From positions 79,814 through 143,813 of the forward strand of contig NZ_JABEQM010000011.1 in NCBI RefSeq assembly GCF_014174155.1: a stretch of 64,000 nt of DNA, in the 5' to 3' direction. The DNA is from Gluconacetobacter tumulisoli. GTDB taxonomy: Bacteria; Pseudomonadota; Alphaproteobacteria; Acetobacterales; Acetobacteraceae. Every line of letters begins with the position of its first letter. Within the stretch, counting starts at the first letter, position 1. The notes under the pieces were generated by a model. It was not told where the DNA came from and searched no databases. It saw only the letters and a list, made by a program, of their open reading frames with translations. Position numbers and translations under genes: made by a program. Of the stretch, positions 46,954 through 56,036 are shown in pieces.

Positions 46954-47426
46954 CGTCCGCACCCCCCGCCCTTACGCCCCCGGCCGTCCCCCCCCTGGAC
47001 CGCGCCGCCGCCGAGGATACGGCCGAGCGCCTGCGCGCGCTGGCGCAGCCGCAACGCCTGATGATCCTGGCCCTGCTGCTGGCGGGCGAACATGCGGTGG
47101 GCGAGATCGACGCCCTGACCGGCATCGGCCAGCCGGCGCTGAGCCAGCAACTGGCCGAACTGCGCCGTGGCGGCCTGGTCGCGACGCGCCGGGCGGCGCG
47201 GCAGGTGCTCTACCGGATCGCGGACGCCGATGCCGCGCTGCGGGTGCGCGCGGCGCTGACACTGTTCGGTGCCGACGCGGCTCCCGCCGGGACCATGGCG
47301 GCCCTGGCGGCCCCCTCGCCATCCACCGCGATGCATCGTCCGACGCCTTCCCGCCCGTCTGGGCCGGGCATGGAATCCGCCGCGCAGTTCGTCAGTATCG
47401 TCGCCGCCTGTGATCAGCTTACGTAA
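46950..47426 (+). CDS. ArsR/SmtB-family regulator (BigR-like position)
   Basis: 158 residues. Winged helix: LAQPQRLMILALLLAGEHAV then GQPALSQQLAELRRGGLVAT (recognition helix) and RRAARQVLYRIAD. In BigR/SqrR regulators of persulfide genes two conserved cysteines sense sulfide; here the DNA-binding domain has none, and the only Cys is in the long C-terminal tail (VAACDQLT). The tail is Ala/Pro/Ser-rich and unlike the family. Coupled to the peroxiredoxin gene and convergent with the aldolase gene, overlapping it by 13 bases. Confidence 0.85.
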   Translation: MTSAPPALTPPAVPPLDRAAAEDTAERLRALAQPQRLMILALLLAGEHAVGEIDALTGIGQPALSQQLAELRRGGLVATRRAARQVLYRIADADAALRVRAALTLFGADAAPAGTMAALAAPSPSTAMHRPTPSRPSGPGMESAAQFVSIVAACDQLT

Positions 47427-48178
47427 TCGGGCTGCTCGCGGTCCAGCTTGCGGCGCAGCGCCTTCCAGACCAGTTCGCCCTTGTCCTCTTCCTCGTCGAA
47501 CTGCTTGCGGGTCCGCTGGATACGCTCCAGCGACGGGACATTCAGCTTCGCCCCGGTGGACTGGGCGGCGATCTGGATGCGGCAGGCCTGTTCCAGGTAA
47601 TAGGTGCGATAGAACGTCTCGGCCACCGTGCGGCCGACCGTCAGCAGGCCGTGATTCTGCAGGATCAGCGCATTGCACGTGCCCAGGTCACGGACCAGGC
47701 GCTCGCGCTCGCTCAGGTTGTCGTCGGCGGCGATGCCTTCATAGGGGTGGAAGGCCACGTCCTCGTGAAATTCCAGACTGATCTGGTTCAGCGGCAGGAT
47801 GCCGCATTCCTGCGCCGCCACGGCCATGCCGGCCAGCGTATGGGTGTGCATGACGCACGCCGCATCGGCGCGGCTGCGGTGGACGGCCGAATGGATGACG
47901 AAGCCCGCCGGGTTGACCGGATGGGACATCGGCTGCGTCGGCAGGCCCTCGGCATCGACGACGACCAGTGAACTGGCGGTGATTTCCTCGAACAGCAGCC
48001 CGTAGGGATTGACCAGGAAAGTATGTCCGTCGCCCGGCAGGCGCACGGACAGGTGTGTATAGATCAGGTCGGTCATGCCGAAGACGGCCAGCAGGCGGTA
48101 GGCGGCGGCCAGATCCTCGCGCAGGGCCTGCTCGTCGGCGGCGATGCCGGCCGACAGGCCGGTGGGGGTGATGTCCAT
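47414..48178 (-). CDS. Class II aldolase/adducin family protein
   Basis: 254 residues. The zinc-binding pair MHTHTLAGMAV and a later QNHGLLTVGRTVAETFY mark the class II aldolase/adducin fold. Also LIYTHLSVRLPGDGHTFLVN and HPVNPAGFVIHSAVHRSR are typical of this group. The family includes L-fuculose/rhamnulose-phosphate aldolases and decarboxylases, so the reaction is open. Last gene of the leftward arm of the catabolic cluster. Confidence 0.88.
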   Translation of the reverse strand: MDITPTGLSAGIAADEQALREDLAAAYRLLAVFGMTDLIYTHLSVRLPGDGHTFLVNPYGLLFEEITASSLVVVDAEGLPTQPMSHPVNPAGFVIHSAVHRSRADAACVMHTHTLAGMAVAAQECGILPLNQISLEFHEDVAFHPYEGIAADDNLSERERLVRDLGTCNALILQNHGLLTVGRTVAETFYRTYYLEQACRIQIAAQSTGAKLNVPSLERIQRTRKQFDEEEDKGELVWKALRRKLDREQPDYVS

Positions 48179-48286
48179 GGCGGAACTCCGAAGGGCGGTG
48201 TCGGGAAGGATGGGGGATCGGGAAAGGCTACAGCATCGGCGGGCCGAATTCCACGCCTGCGGGACGGGCGTTGTACGCCGGGGCTT

Positions 48287-49339
48287 TCACTCCGGGGCCT
48301 TCAGATGGCCGAAGCTGGAGGGGCGGCGCGCGCCCTCCGGCAGGGCCAGCGTCCCCTCGGCCACCCGCCGGCCGAGATAGCGATAGGTCTGCAGGGCCTG
48401 CGCCCACATATGCTCGCCGATGCCGATGGTGTCGTACTGCCCCTGCCCCGCGTCGGCGAATTGCGGCAGCGGCCGGATGCGCGTGTGATAGTCGCAGGCA
48501 TAGAACAGGGGAAAGGAATAGCGCTCCTCGCGCACCGCACGGACGCGGTGCGCGGTCGCGACGAAGGCACCGGCGGTCATGACCTCCAGCATGTCGCCGA
48601 TATTGACGACGAAGGTGCCGGGAACGGGGGGCGCGTCGATCCAGTCGCCATGCCCGTTCAGGACCTCCAGCCCAGGCCGGTCGGCCAGCAGGATGGTGAA
48701 GCATTCGTAATCGGTATGCGCGCCGATGCCCGGTGCGTCCCGCGCGTCGTCGTCGAACGGGTAATGGATCATCCGCAGCTTGGACGGCGGATACTGCGCG
48801 TGGCCGTCGAAATACGGCTCGTCCAGGCCCAGCGCCAGGGCGAAGCCGCGGAACAGGGTGCGGCCCAAAGCGAACACGGCCTGGTAGTAGGCCTGCGCGG
48901 CCGCACGGAAGCCCGGCAGGTCGGGCCAGTCGTTCGGCCCCAGCAGCGGCGTGCCGGCCAGTACCAGCGGATGGTCGGCCGGGACCTCGAAGCCGATATC
49001 GAAGGCTTCCTTGTGATCCGGGCGACCCGTTCCGTAGACCTCCTCGCCTTCCGGGACGAAGCCCTTGTGCGTGGCCGAATCGCCGATGTAGTACTCCATC
49101 TTCTTTTCCAACGGCTGGGCGAAGAAATCGCGCGCCGCCCGGGCCAGACCGGCGATCAGCGCCGGGTCGATCCCGTGCCCCGCGATATAGAAAAACCCTA
49201 CCTCGCGCGCTGCGGCGCCCAGGGCGTCGGCGACCGCCTGACGGTCCGCCAGGTCAGGGCTGAACAGGCCCGCCACATCAATGACCGGGAGGGACGTAAA
49301 GGTATCCGCGCGGTCGGGCAAGGCATCAGGATCAGCCAT
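48287..49339 (-). CDS. Isopenicillin-N-synthase-like 2-oxoglutarate/Fe(II) oxygenase
   Basis: 350 residues. The iron facial triad is present: His and Asp in [13 protein letters not shown] and His in [20 protein letters not shown], where the RYSF Arg-x-Ser would bind 2-oxoglutarate. The N-terminus [12 protein letters not shown] and [16 protein letters not shown] are typical of the plant-like DIOX_N domain. The family hydroxylates or cleaves many small molecules. In this cluster it may make the first oxidative attack on the imported compound. Middle gene of the leftward arm, 27 bases after the TIM-barrel gene. Confidence 0.9.
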   Translation of the reverse strand: MADPDALPDRADTFTSLPVIDVAGLFSPDLADRQAVADALGAAAREVGFFYIAGHGIDPALIAGLARAARDFFAQPLEKKMEYYIGDSATHKGFVPEGEEVYGTGRPDHKEAFDIGFEVPADHPLVLAGTPLLGPNDWPDLPGFRAAAQAYYQAVFALGRTLFRGFALALGLDEPYFDGHAQYPPSKLRMIHYPFDDDARDAPGIGAHTDYECFTILLADRPGLEVLNGHGDWIDAPPVPGTFVVNIGDMLEVMTAGAFVATAHRVRAVREERYSFPLFYACDYHTRIRPLPQFADAGQGQYDTIGIGEHMWAQALQTYRYLGRRVAEGTLALPEGARRPSSFGHLKAPE

Positions 49340-49366
49340 TGGAGAGTCCTTGTCGTTCCCGGATCA

Positions 49367-50218
49367 TCAACGGTCGCCGGCCAGGAAGCGCGCGAACTGC
49401 GCGCGCTGCGCCCGGCCCATCCAGACATTCAGCCCCCACAGGTCGGCGACGGGCGTGCCGGTAAAGGGCTGGCGGTGCAGATAGCCGTCGGGGCCGAATT
49501 CCGGCGTCATGGTGGTCACGCCATAGCCGCGCGCCGCCTGGCTGCGCCACACATCCCGCCAGTGTGCCTGGTGGAACGCCAGGTCGCGCGCATGGGCCGG
49601 ATCGGCGGGATGAGGCACCTGCGGCCCCTGGTCGTAGCCGACGCGGGCCTGCACGTGATGCACACGGGCCACGAAATCCGACAGATCGTCCATCGGGTCG
49701 TCCAGCAGGCGTTCGCTGACGACGACCCAATGGCTGATATCGGTGGTCAGCAGCATGTCCGGATGCTGGCGGATGACCTCCAGCGTCAGCCAGGGTCCGG
49801 CCAGGATGCGGGCGCGATGGGTTTCGAAACAGCCGGCCAGCCCGGCCGCGCGGCACAGGTCCTGTGCCCGGCCGATGAAATCGACCTGCTGCGCCACGCC
49901 CCAGCGGTCGTTGCCGCCCAGGATGTTGACGAAGCGCGGCGCCAGAGGCGCGGCCAGGTCCAGCTTGCGCCGCAGATCGTCCAGATGCGCGTCGATCCCG
50001 GCCCCCTGGTCGGGCAGAATGCCGGGACCGGTCAGGATCGTGGCGATATAGGGTACGCCCTCGTCCCGCAGCAGGCGCCCCCGCGCACGGGCATCGGCGG
50101 CCGTCGCGGGCACCCGGGCCTCGATCCCGTCGAAACCGGCGGCGCGCAGTTCGACGATCGCCTCGGCCCACGGGCGGTCATATCCCCACAGCGTGCGGAA
50201 CAGGTCCAGCCGCATCAT
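49367..50218 (-). CDS. Sugar phosphate isomerase/epimerase-like TIM barrel
   Basis: 283 residues. Xylose-isomerase-like barrel: AIVELRAAGFDGIEARVPAT, then FVNILGGNDRWG, GCFETHRARILAGPWLTLEV, LLTTDISHWVVVSE and a late TMTPEFGPDG. Metal ligands are probably Glu in FETHRAR, Asp in TTDISHW, His in VHHVQARVG and Glu in TPEFGPDG. Such proteins isomerise or epimerise sugars and sugar-acid derivatives, including hydroxypyruvate. First gene of the leftward arm; it faces the LysR gene. Confidence 0.85.
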   Translation of the reverse strand: MMRLDLFRTLWGYDRPWAEAIVELRAAGFDGIEARVPATAADARARGRLLRDEGVPYIATILTGPGILPDQGAGIDAHLDDLRRKLDLAAPLAPRFVNILGGNDRWGVAQQVDFIGRAQDLCRAAGLAGCFETHRARILAGPWLTLEVIRQHPDMLLTTDISHWVVVSERLLDDPMDDLSDFVARVHHVQARVGYDQGPQVPHPADPAHARDLAFHQAHWRDVWRSQAARGYGVTTMTPEFGPDGYLHRQPFTGTPVADLWGLNVWMGRAQRAQFARFLAGDR

Positions 50219-50550
50219 TCCGCGTCCGGCCCGGTCGGCGCAAGGCTGAATCGAAACCGCGAACGCACCTGTGCCGGCCCCCTCCTGACATGGCGCAGTC
50301 CTCCGGCATCAAACCGAAAGCGATACGACCTGACAAGGTCATACCTTCGACCACTCCATCGTTGCGGATCAAATATGAATCACGCAAAGTGAAGTTTACA
50401 TATCGGAGAAACGACCGGAAAATCCGCACTGTTCCGCCATTTCCACCCGCCGGATGCTGCCTGCGTCCGCCATGGATCACCGGCGCGGGGTCGTGGTAAG
50501 CAGGTCCATGCCGCCCCGGCCGGGGTCACCCCAGATGCAAGGACACCCGT
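50219..50550. promoter_or_regulatory. Divergent promoter region with a GACCT-N4-AGGTC palindrome
   Basis: 332 bases between two divergent operons. A dyad GACCT-GACA-AGGTC lies at 50327-50340. The following 60 bases are AT-richer (ATGAATCACGCAAAGTGAAG) and hold the likely promoters. The adjacent LysR protein is the expected regulator of both sides. No coding gene seen. Confidence 0.5.
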
Positions 50551-51504
50551 TTGCCCGCCACCCGGCACGGCACCCATCCGACACGCGCCGCACCCGGATT
50601 CCACGGCCAGCTGGCCGAAGTCGATCTGCGATTGCTGCGCGTCTTTCGCACGGTGGCGACGCGCGGCGGCTTCACGGCGGCCGAAATGGCGCTGGGCAAG
50701 AGCAAATCGTCCATCAGCATCGACATCTCGTCCCTGGAAAGCCGCCTGAAGATCCGGCTGTGCCGCCGGGGCCGCGGCGGCTTCGCCCTGACGCCCGAGG
50801 GGCAGCAGGTGCTGGACGCGACCGAAGACCTGCTGCGCGACATCGACCGCTTCCGCGACCGGGTGAACGTCGCCAGCGGCATCCTGTCCGGGCGCTTCAC
50901 GCTGTATGTCATCGACAATCTCCTGGCCTATGGGGACACCGCCATCGTCCGCGCGCTGGAACTGTTCGCGCGGCGCCACTCGGGGATCTTCATCGACATG
51001 ACCTCCGCCCCGGTCACCGAGATCGAACATGCGCTGCTGGACGGCCGGGCCACCGCCGCGGTGACCCTGATGCCGCGCGCGCAGCCAGCCCTGTCCTCGA
51101 CGGGCCTGGTCTCGGAAACGCTGCATCTCTATTGCGGGCGGCGCCATCCGTTCTTCGATCGCGCGGAGGCGCCGCTGACGCTGGCCATGCTGGAAGACCA
51201 GCGCCTGATCGACGTGTCCGACGCCGCGACGGCCCCGGGCTGGCCCGCCATCCGTCGGCGACTGACCTTCTCGGCCGCCGCCGAGACCATCGATTCCCGC
51301 GCGATGCTGATCATGACCGGGATCTATCTCGGCTTCCTGCCCGACGCCTTCGCCACTCCGCTGGTCCACGGCGGGCAGCTGCGCCGGCTGGCCTGCGACG
51401 ACCTGCCGCCGCTGGTCACCCAGCTGCATTTCGTCGTGAAGAAGGACGCCGATACCGGCCTGATGACGGACACGTTCCGCACGATCCTGGATTCCACATG
51501 CTAG
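50551..51504 (+). CDS. LysR-family transcriptional regulator of the catabolic cluster
   Basis: 317 residues. Winged helix VDLRLLRVFRTVATRGGFTA and KSKSSISIDISSLESRLKI, then the effector domain beginning RFTLYVIDNLLAYGDTAIV. The recognition helix is KSKSSISIDIS, typical of the aldehyde/amino-acid LTTR group. The start is TTG 50551 with AAGGA seven bases ahead; no ATG lies in a better place. It leads the transporter genes and diverges from the aldolase/oxygenase operon, so it is the natural regulator of both. The stop is followed at once by the transporter start. Confidence 0.85.
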   Translation: MPATRHGTHPTRAAPGFHGQLAEVDLRLLRVFRTVATRGGFTAAEMALGKSKSSISIDISSLESRLKIRLCRRGRGGFALTPEGQQVLDATEDLLRDIDRFRDRVNVASGILSGRFTLYVIDNLLAYGDTAIVRALELFARRHSGIFIDMTSAPVTEIEHALLDGRATAAVTLMPRAQPALSSTGLVSETLHLYCGRRHPFFDRAEAPLTLAMLEDQRLIDVSDAATAPGWPAIRRRLTFSAAAETIDSRAMLIMTGIYLGFLPDAFATPLVHGGQLRRLACDDLPPLVTQLHFVVKKDADTGLMTDTFRTILDSTC

Positions 51505-51512
51505 GAATGCCC

Positions 51513-53144
51513 ATGCACGGCACCCCCCTGCCCCCACATGCCGCGCATCCCGCTACGCGGCGCTCCCGCCCGGCCGATCCGTCGCTGAAACGGTTGCGCG
51601 CCCGCAGGCTGCCGTGGGTCGCCCTGCTGTGGACCTGCATGGTACTGGGCCTGGCGGCGGCACCCGTCGCACGCGCGCAGCAGGCCCCGTCCTTCGCCGC
51701 CGGCGGCCTGACGGTCTGCACCAACCCGACCCTGCCGCCCATGACGTTCGTCAACGGCACGGACGGCAGCGACCTGGCGGGCGTGGATATCGATGTCAGC
51801 CGCCGGCTGGGCGCGTACTGGCATGTTCCGGTGACCTTCGTCTCCATGGATTTCGTCGGCCTGTTCCCCAGCCTGGAGGCCGGGCGCTGCGGCATGGTCA
51901 TCAGCGGCGTCGTCCGCCAGGCGGCGCGCGAGGTGAAATTCGACGCCGTGCCGTACCAGCCGACATCGCTGGTCGTGGTGGCGCGGGCCGGCACCGCGCA
52001 TGTGACGTCGATGGCCGACCTGTCGGGCAAGGTGCTGGCGGTGGAATCCGGCACCAGCTATGCCGCGCGCATCGCACAGGAAAACGTGGCCCTGGCCGCC
52101 GCCGGCCGGCCGGCGATCGAAATCCAGCAATATCCGACCGAGGACCAGGTGGTGCAGCAGGTCCTGATCGGCCGGGCCTTCGCCTTCGTCAGCCAGGATG
52201 TCGAACTGGCCTTCCGCCAGACCCAGCTGAACGGCAAGGTGTCGGTGATCTTCCAGCCCGACTACCCGGAATACCGGAATTTCGCGATCTATATCCGCAA
52301 GGACGCCCGCGACCGCGCGGCGCTGGAGGGCGCGATCGCGGCCCTGCGCGATGGCGGCCAGATGACGCCGATCCTGCAACGCTGGCGGATCATGCCCGGC
52401 GGCGGCGACATGCAGGCGGGAGACCAGAAGGCGGTATCGGGATTCAACTGGCGCACCTTCGCCGCGGCGCTGGTATCACCGGCCTTCGCGCGGGGGGCGG
52501 CGATCACCCTGGCGATGGCGGTGCTGTCGCACATGACCGCCATCGGGCTGGCCGTTCCGATGGCGATGGTGATGAACGGGCGCGACGGGATGCTGAAATC
52601 CGCGATCCGGGCCTATGTCGCGCTGTTCCGCGCCGCGCCGACCCTGTTGCAGCTTCTGTTCGTGTGGAACGCCCTGCCGCAGTTTCTGCCGGTCTTCCGC
52701 GAATCCTGGTTCACGCCGTTCCTGGCGGCCTGGATTTCGCTGTCGATCAACGAGGCGGCGTACCAGGTGGAGATCAACCGCGCGGCCCTGCAGGCGATCG
52801 ACCCGGGACAGGCGCTGGCCGGCGATGCGCTGGGCATGACGCGGATGCAGGTCTATCGCCATATCATCTTCCCGCAGGCGCTGCGCATCGCCCTGCCGCC
52901 GACGATCAACGAATTCATCAGCCTGATCAAGACGACGTCGCTGGCCTCGGTCATCTCGTTGCAGGAATTGCTGGCGGTGACGCAGATCAACGTCGCGCGC
53001 ACCTTTGAATTCACCGAATATTACGCGGCGGCGCTGATCTACTACCTGCTGATCGTGTTCTTCTTCCTCTGGGTCCAGAAGCGCATCGAGCGGCGCTTCG
53101 CCTGGGCCGACCGCCTGAAGGCCACCAGCCATGCCGCAGCCTGA
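51513..53144 (+). CDS. Fused binding protein and permease of a polar amino-acid-type ABC transporter
   Basis: About 543 residues combining two proteins that are usually separate. After a long basic leader and signal helix (LPWVALLWTCMVLGLAAAPV) comes a family-3 solute-binding domain: GLTVCTNPTLPPMTFVNGTD through AIYIRKDARDRAALEGAIAA. A permease follows from FNWRTFAAALVSPAFARGAA with the inner-membrane helices and the EAA loop ALQAIDPGQALAGDALGMT, typical of the His/Glu/opine permeases. Both domains look complete. The ATG at 51513 has AGGA six bases ahead; 51498 and 51507 are possible. It overlaps the ATPase gene by 14 bases. Confidence 0.88.
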   Translation: MHGTPLPPHAAHPATRRSRPADPSLKRLRARRLPWVALLWTCMVLGLAAAPVARAQQAPSFAAGGLTVCTNPTLPPMTFVNGTDGSDLAGVDIDVSRRLGAYWHVPVTFVSMDFVGLFPSLEAGRCGMVISGVVRQAAREVKFDAVPYQPTSLVVVARAGTAHVTSMADLSGKVLAVESGTSYAARIAQENVALAAAGRPAIEIQQYPTEDQVVQQVLIGRAFAFVSQDVELAFRQTQLNGKVSVIFQPDYPEYRNFAIYIRKDARDRAALEGAIAALRDGGQMTPILQRWRIMPGGGDMQAGDQKAVSGFNWRTFAAALVSPAFARGAAITLAMAVLSHMTAIGLAVPMAMVMNGRDGMLKSAIRAYVALFRAAPTLLQLLFVWNALPQFLPVFRESWFTPFLAAWISLSINEAAYQVEINRAALQAIDPGQALAGDALGMTRMQVYRHIIFPQALRIALPPTINEFISLIKTTSLASVISLQELLAVTQINVARTFEFTEYYAAALIYYLLIVFFFLWVQKRIERRFAWADRLKATSHAAA

Positions 53145-53916
53145 CGCCGCCCCGATGCCGTCTCCAGGGTCGTCCCCGGAGGCATCCCCCATGATCGAAG
53201 TCCGCAACCTGCAGAAATCCTACGGCGATTTCGCGGTCCTGCGGAACGTGTCCTTTACCGTCGCGCGCGGCGAGAAGATCGTGATCCTGGGCCCGTCGGG
53301 ATCAGGCAAATCGACATTGATCCGCTGCTTCAACCGGATCGAACCCCATGACGCCGGCGAGATCACGATCGACGGCGAACGGATCGACCAGAAGACCGAA
53401 CTGACGCGCCTGCGCTGCATGGTGGGCATGGTGTTCCAGAACTACAACCTGTTCCCGCACCTGACGGTGCTGGAGAACTGCGCGCTGCCGCCACGGGTGG
53501 TGAAGGGGGCCGGCCGCGAGGACGCCGAGGAACTGGCGATGAATTTCCTGCACCGCGTCAACATCGCCGACCAGGCCCGCAAATATCCGATCCAGCTTTC
53601 CGGCGGCCAGCAGCAGCGCGTGGCCATCGCGCGCGCGCTGTGCATGCAGCCGTCGGTGATGCTGTTCGACGAACCCACCGCCGCCCTGGATCCCGAGGCC
53701 GTATCGGGGGTCGCCGACATCATGGCCAGCCTGTCCGCCGACGGCATGACGACGCTGTGCGTAACTCACGAAATGGGCTTTGCCCGGCGCATCGCCGACC
53801 GGATCATCTTCATGGACCAGGGCCGCATCCTGGAATCCGCGCCGCCAGAGGTGTTTTTTACCCAGCCCCGGACCGAACGCGCGCGCGATTTCCTCAGCCA
53901 GATGATCCGCTACTGA
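53131..53916 (+). CDS. ABC transporter ATP-binding protein (polar amino acid type)
   Basis: 261 residues. Walker [12 protein letters not shown]-loop [16 protein letters not shown], signature [15 protein letters not shown], Walker [13 protein letters not shown] and H-loop [15 protein letters not shown] are intact. The sequence is typical of GlnQ/HisP/OccP ATPases. The first 20 residues are a Pro/Ser-rich extension; an internal ATG ([12 protein letters not shown]) is the usual family start. Overlaps the permease gene, so the three-gene transcript is lysR-sbp/permease-ATPase. Confidence 0.95.
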   Translation: MPQPDAAPMPSPGSSPEASPMIEVRNLQKSYGDFAVLRNVSFTVARGEKIVILGPSGSGKSTLIRCFNRIEPHDAGEITIDGERIDQKTELTRLRCMVGMVFQNYNLFPHLTVLENCALPPRVVKGAGREDAEELAMNFLHRVNIADQARKYPIQLSGGQQQRVAIARALCMQPSVMLFDEPTAALDPEAVSGVADIMASLSADGMTTLCVTHEMGFARRIADRIIFMDQGRILESAPPEVFFTQPRTERARDFLSQMIRY

Positions 53917-53957
53917 CCGATCGCGGGAAAACCGCGCGCCGCAGGCCCCGTCAAACG

Positions 53958-53987
53958 AAAAAAGGCCCCGCCACACGTGGCGAGGCC
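53958..53987 (-). terminator. Terminator of the porin gene
   Basis: 10-bp stem (GGCCTCGCCA/TGGCGGGGCC with one G-U pair, loop CGTG) on the minus strand, followed by six T residues. It lies between the convergent ABC ATPase and porin genes. Confidence 0.9.
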
Positions 53988-53996
53988 CCTTCCGCG

Positions 53997-54022
53997 CCGG
54001 CCCTTCCATACGGAAGGGCCGG
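53997..54022. repeat. Additional perfect hairpin after the porin stop
   Basis: CCGGCCCTTCC-ATAC-GGAAGGGCCGG, an 11-bp perfect stem ten bases downstream of the porin stop and just ahead of the terminator, without its own T run. It may stabilise the transcript 3' end. Confidence 0.6.
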
Positions 54023-54032
54023 TGCCGTCCTG

Positions 54033-55706
54033 TCAGAACGCCGCCTGGATACGTGCGGCGAACGAGTTGAGGTCGCGGCCGTTCGTGGCCCACGAGGTCG
54101 GGCTGTGGCTGAGGAGGATACGGTTGTAATCCACCATCACGCGGAAATGGCGGTTCGGATACCAGTTCAGGCCACCCGACCAGATCGTTTCCCGACCGCC
54201 CATACCGGTCGTGCCGGCGCCCTTGTCGTTCAGGTCGGTCACGCTCCAGCGGCCGGAGAGTTCCAGCGCGCCCCACTGGCCGGCTGCCGGATTGAACTCA
54301 CTGACCACGCCCGGCGCGCTGAACGCGCCTTCCTTGATATTGTAGCGGCGGCCGGTCCCGAACAGGGTGTAGTTGCCGGCCACATAATAACCCTGGAAAT
54401 TATAGCTGGGCAGATACGCATTGGCAGTGGTGTGCGAACGGTCGACGCCGATATGGTAGTATTCCGACTTGATCAGGAAATCCTTGTAGCGGATGCCCAG
54501 TTCCGGACCGGCGGCCCAGATGTCGGAGACGTTGTTCAGCGCGGCGGCGACGCCGTTGGCACCGAAGTTCAGTTCCGGCGTCTCGCTCAGCGTCCCGTAA
54601 TTATAGGCGCCGCTGTTGGTGCCGCTGGTGCCGACCAGGGTGGGGTGGAAGGCGCTGATGGCCGACACGCCCATATGGACGTCGACGTCCTTCGTCACGA
54701 TCGGGCGCCCGGCAAAGCGGAACGTGCCGCCGGTCTGGCTGTCGATGGTCGCGCTGTTCGCCGCACGCGCACCGTAGGACTGGCCGGTGAAATAGGCCCC
54801 GATCCACCAACGCTTGTCGTAATGCATGCCGCCGACGCTGAAGCGGGCGTCGCCCGCCGCGATCTTGCGGACCACGTCGGTGATGCCCGGACGTTCCATC
54901 ATCATGAAGTCGTTCGAGCTTTCGGAATCTTCTTCCGTGACGCGCGGCTGGAAGTAACCGACCGTCAGCACCGTGTTCTTGAAGCCGGCATAGTTCAGGT
55001 TGGCTTCATACAGGTACTGGGCCGTGGCGCTGCCGCCGGCGGCCATTTCGTTGGAACCGCCGAAATCCGGCGTCACGTTGGCCACCCAGTCCTTGTAGCG
55101 CCACGAGAAGAAGAGACGCATGCGGCGCGTGTTCTCGGTAAAGCCGGGCGCCCTGCCCGTCTCGTTGCCGCGCGGCGCACCCTGGCCGAAGAAGCCGCCG
55201 AAATCCTCGTGGAAGGCCAGGCCGACCGAGAATGCATAGGCGCCGTCGTCGGTCGAGAAGGTCGGTCGGCCGCCCGGGAAGCCGATGCGCACGCCACCGA
55301 CATGCACGCTTTCTTCCTTGGCGTTCGCCGCCTGGAATTCCAGCCAGGACGATACGATACCCCGGTCCGGCGGCGGGGTGCCGACACCGGACAGGCTCTT
55401 GCCCAGGCCGCTGCCGGGGGTCACCGCATCGCCGATGCGGATGTCATGCGCCATGCCGGGGGAAATCTGGGCCCGGCGGGCGGCCTCGGCCACACGCGCG
55501 CGGCGGACATCGCTGACATTGGTTTCGGTCTCGCCCAGACGGGCCTTCAGGACTTTGATCTGGCCCCGCATTTCCTGCATTTCACGGCGCAGCTCTTCAA
55601 GCTGCGGGTCCCGTGCACCAGCTGCCGAGGCAGAGTGAGCGGCAAACGTGGAACCCAGAAGCGCGGTCGTGCAAAACAGGGCGGACAATGTGGATCGAAG
55701 CTGCAT
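54033..55706 (-). CDS. Phosphate-selective porin (OprP/OprO family)
   Basis: About 557 residues from ATG 55706. Signal peptide to ASAAGA; then a coiled-coil periplasmic segment (LEELRREMQEMRGQIKVLKA) typical of OprP/OprO-like porins, followed by a 16-strand barrel ending AARIQAAF. Trimeric family members take up phosphate or polyphosphate under starvation. The tandem Pho-box repeats just upstream (55773-55805) support PhoB control. ATG 55715 is an alternative start three codons earlier. Confidence 0.9.
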   Translation of the reverse strand: MQLRSTLSALFCTTALLGSTFAAHSASAAGARDPQLEELRREMQEMRGQIKVLKARLGETETNVSDVRRARVAEAARRAQISPGMAHDIRIGDAVTPGSGLGKSLSGVGTPPPDRGIVSSWLEFQAANAKEESVHVGGVRIGFPGGRPTFSTDDGAYAFSVGLAFHEDFGGFFGQGAPRGNETGRAPGFTENTRRMRLFFSWRYKDWVANVTPDFGGSNEMAAGGSATAQYLYEANLNYAGFKNTVLTVGYFQPRVTEEDSESSNDFMMMERPGITDVVRKIAAGDARFSVGGMHYDKRWWIGAYFTGQSYGARAANSATIDSQTGGTFRFAGRPIVTKDVDVHMGVSAISAFHPTLVGTSGTNSGAYNYGTLSETPELNFGANGVAAALNNVSDIWAAGPELGIRYKDFLIKSEYYHIGVDRSHTTANAYLPSYNFQGYYVAGNYTLFGTGRRYNIKEGAFSAPGVVSEFNPAAGQWGALELSGRWSVTDLNDKGAGTTGMGGRETIWSGGLNWYPNRHFRVMVDYNRILLSHSPTSWATNGRDLNSFAARIQAAF

Positions 55707-55772
55707 CTCATCCATTCCGGAGCTGGAAGATGGCGGCTTCGTAACCTGACCCCATTATTTTGCGTGTGATGG

Positions 55773-55805
55773 TTTCATCATGATTTCATGACGCTTTGAT
55801 GACAG
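55773..55805 (-). promoter_or_regulatory. Pho box (three to four 11-bp repeats) upstream of the porin
   Basis: On the minus strand the sequence reads CTGTCATCAAA, GCGTCATGAAA, TCATGATGAAA in direct 11-bp steps, with a weaker fourth unit CCATCACACGC behind. The first two match the PhoB consensus of CTGTCAT heptamers each followed by an AT-rich tetramer. They end about 65 bases before the porin start. Confidence 0.85.
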
Positions 55806-56036
55806 TCGTGCGACGGCCGATCGTTACGCGGAACATGCCACCTATCTCTTCCAGGCCGGGCGACCGACGGGGGAACGGTCGCCCGAAATCGTGGCATATC
55901 GTCGCGGATTTCAGGAAAATCCTGCCGTATCCACATGCAGATGCAAAAAAAAGTGACTTATTATTAAAATGAATATTAATCATCCATTTTCCGTGTCGTG
56001 CGTTGAAGGGGGCGCAACCACGGAAAGACGCCTGCA
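55806..56036. other. Divergent upstream region of the dehydrogenase operon
   Basis: 231 bases between the Pho box and the dehydrogenase start. 55940-55990 is AT-rich (CTTATTATTAAAATGAATAT) and is the likely promoter for the plus-strand operon. No CTGTCAT repeat faces the plus direction, and no gene fits. Confidence 0.5.

Noticed and set aside
48023..50392. 789-residue plus-strand frame over the oxygenase and TIM-barrel genes
   Set aside because: Antisense shadow of two well-supported genes.
53640..55769. 709-residue plus-strand frame over the porin
   Set aside because: Antisense shadow of the porin; no domain; starts inside the ABC ATPase gene.
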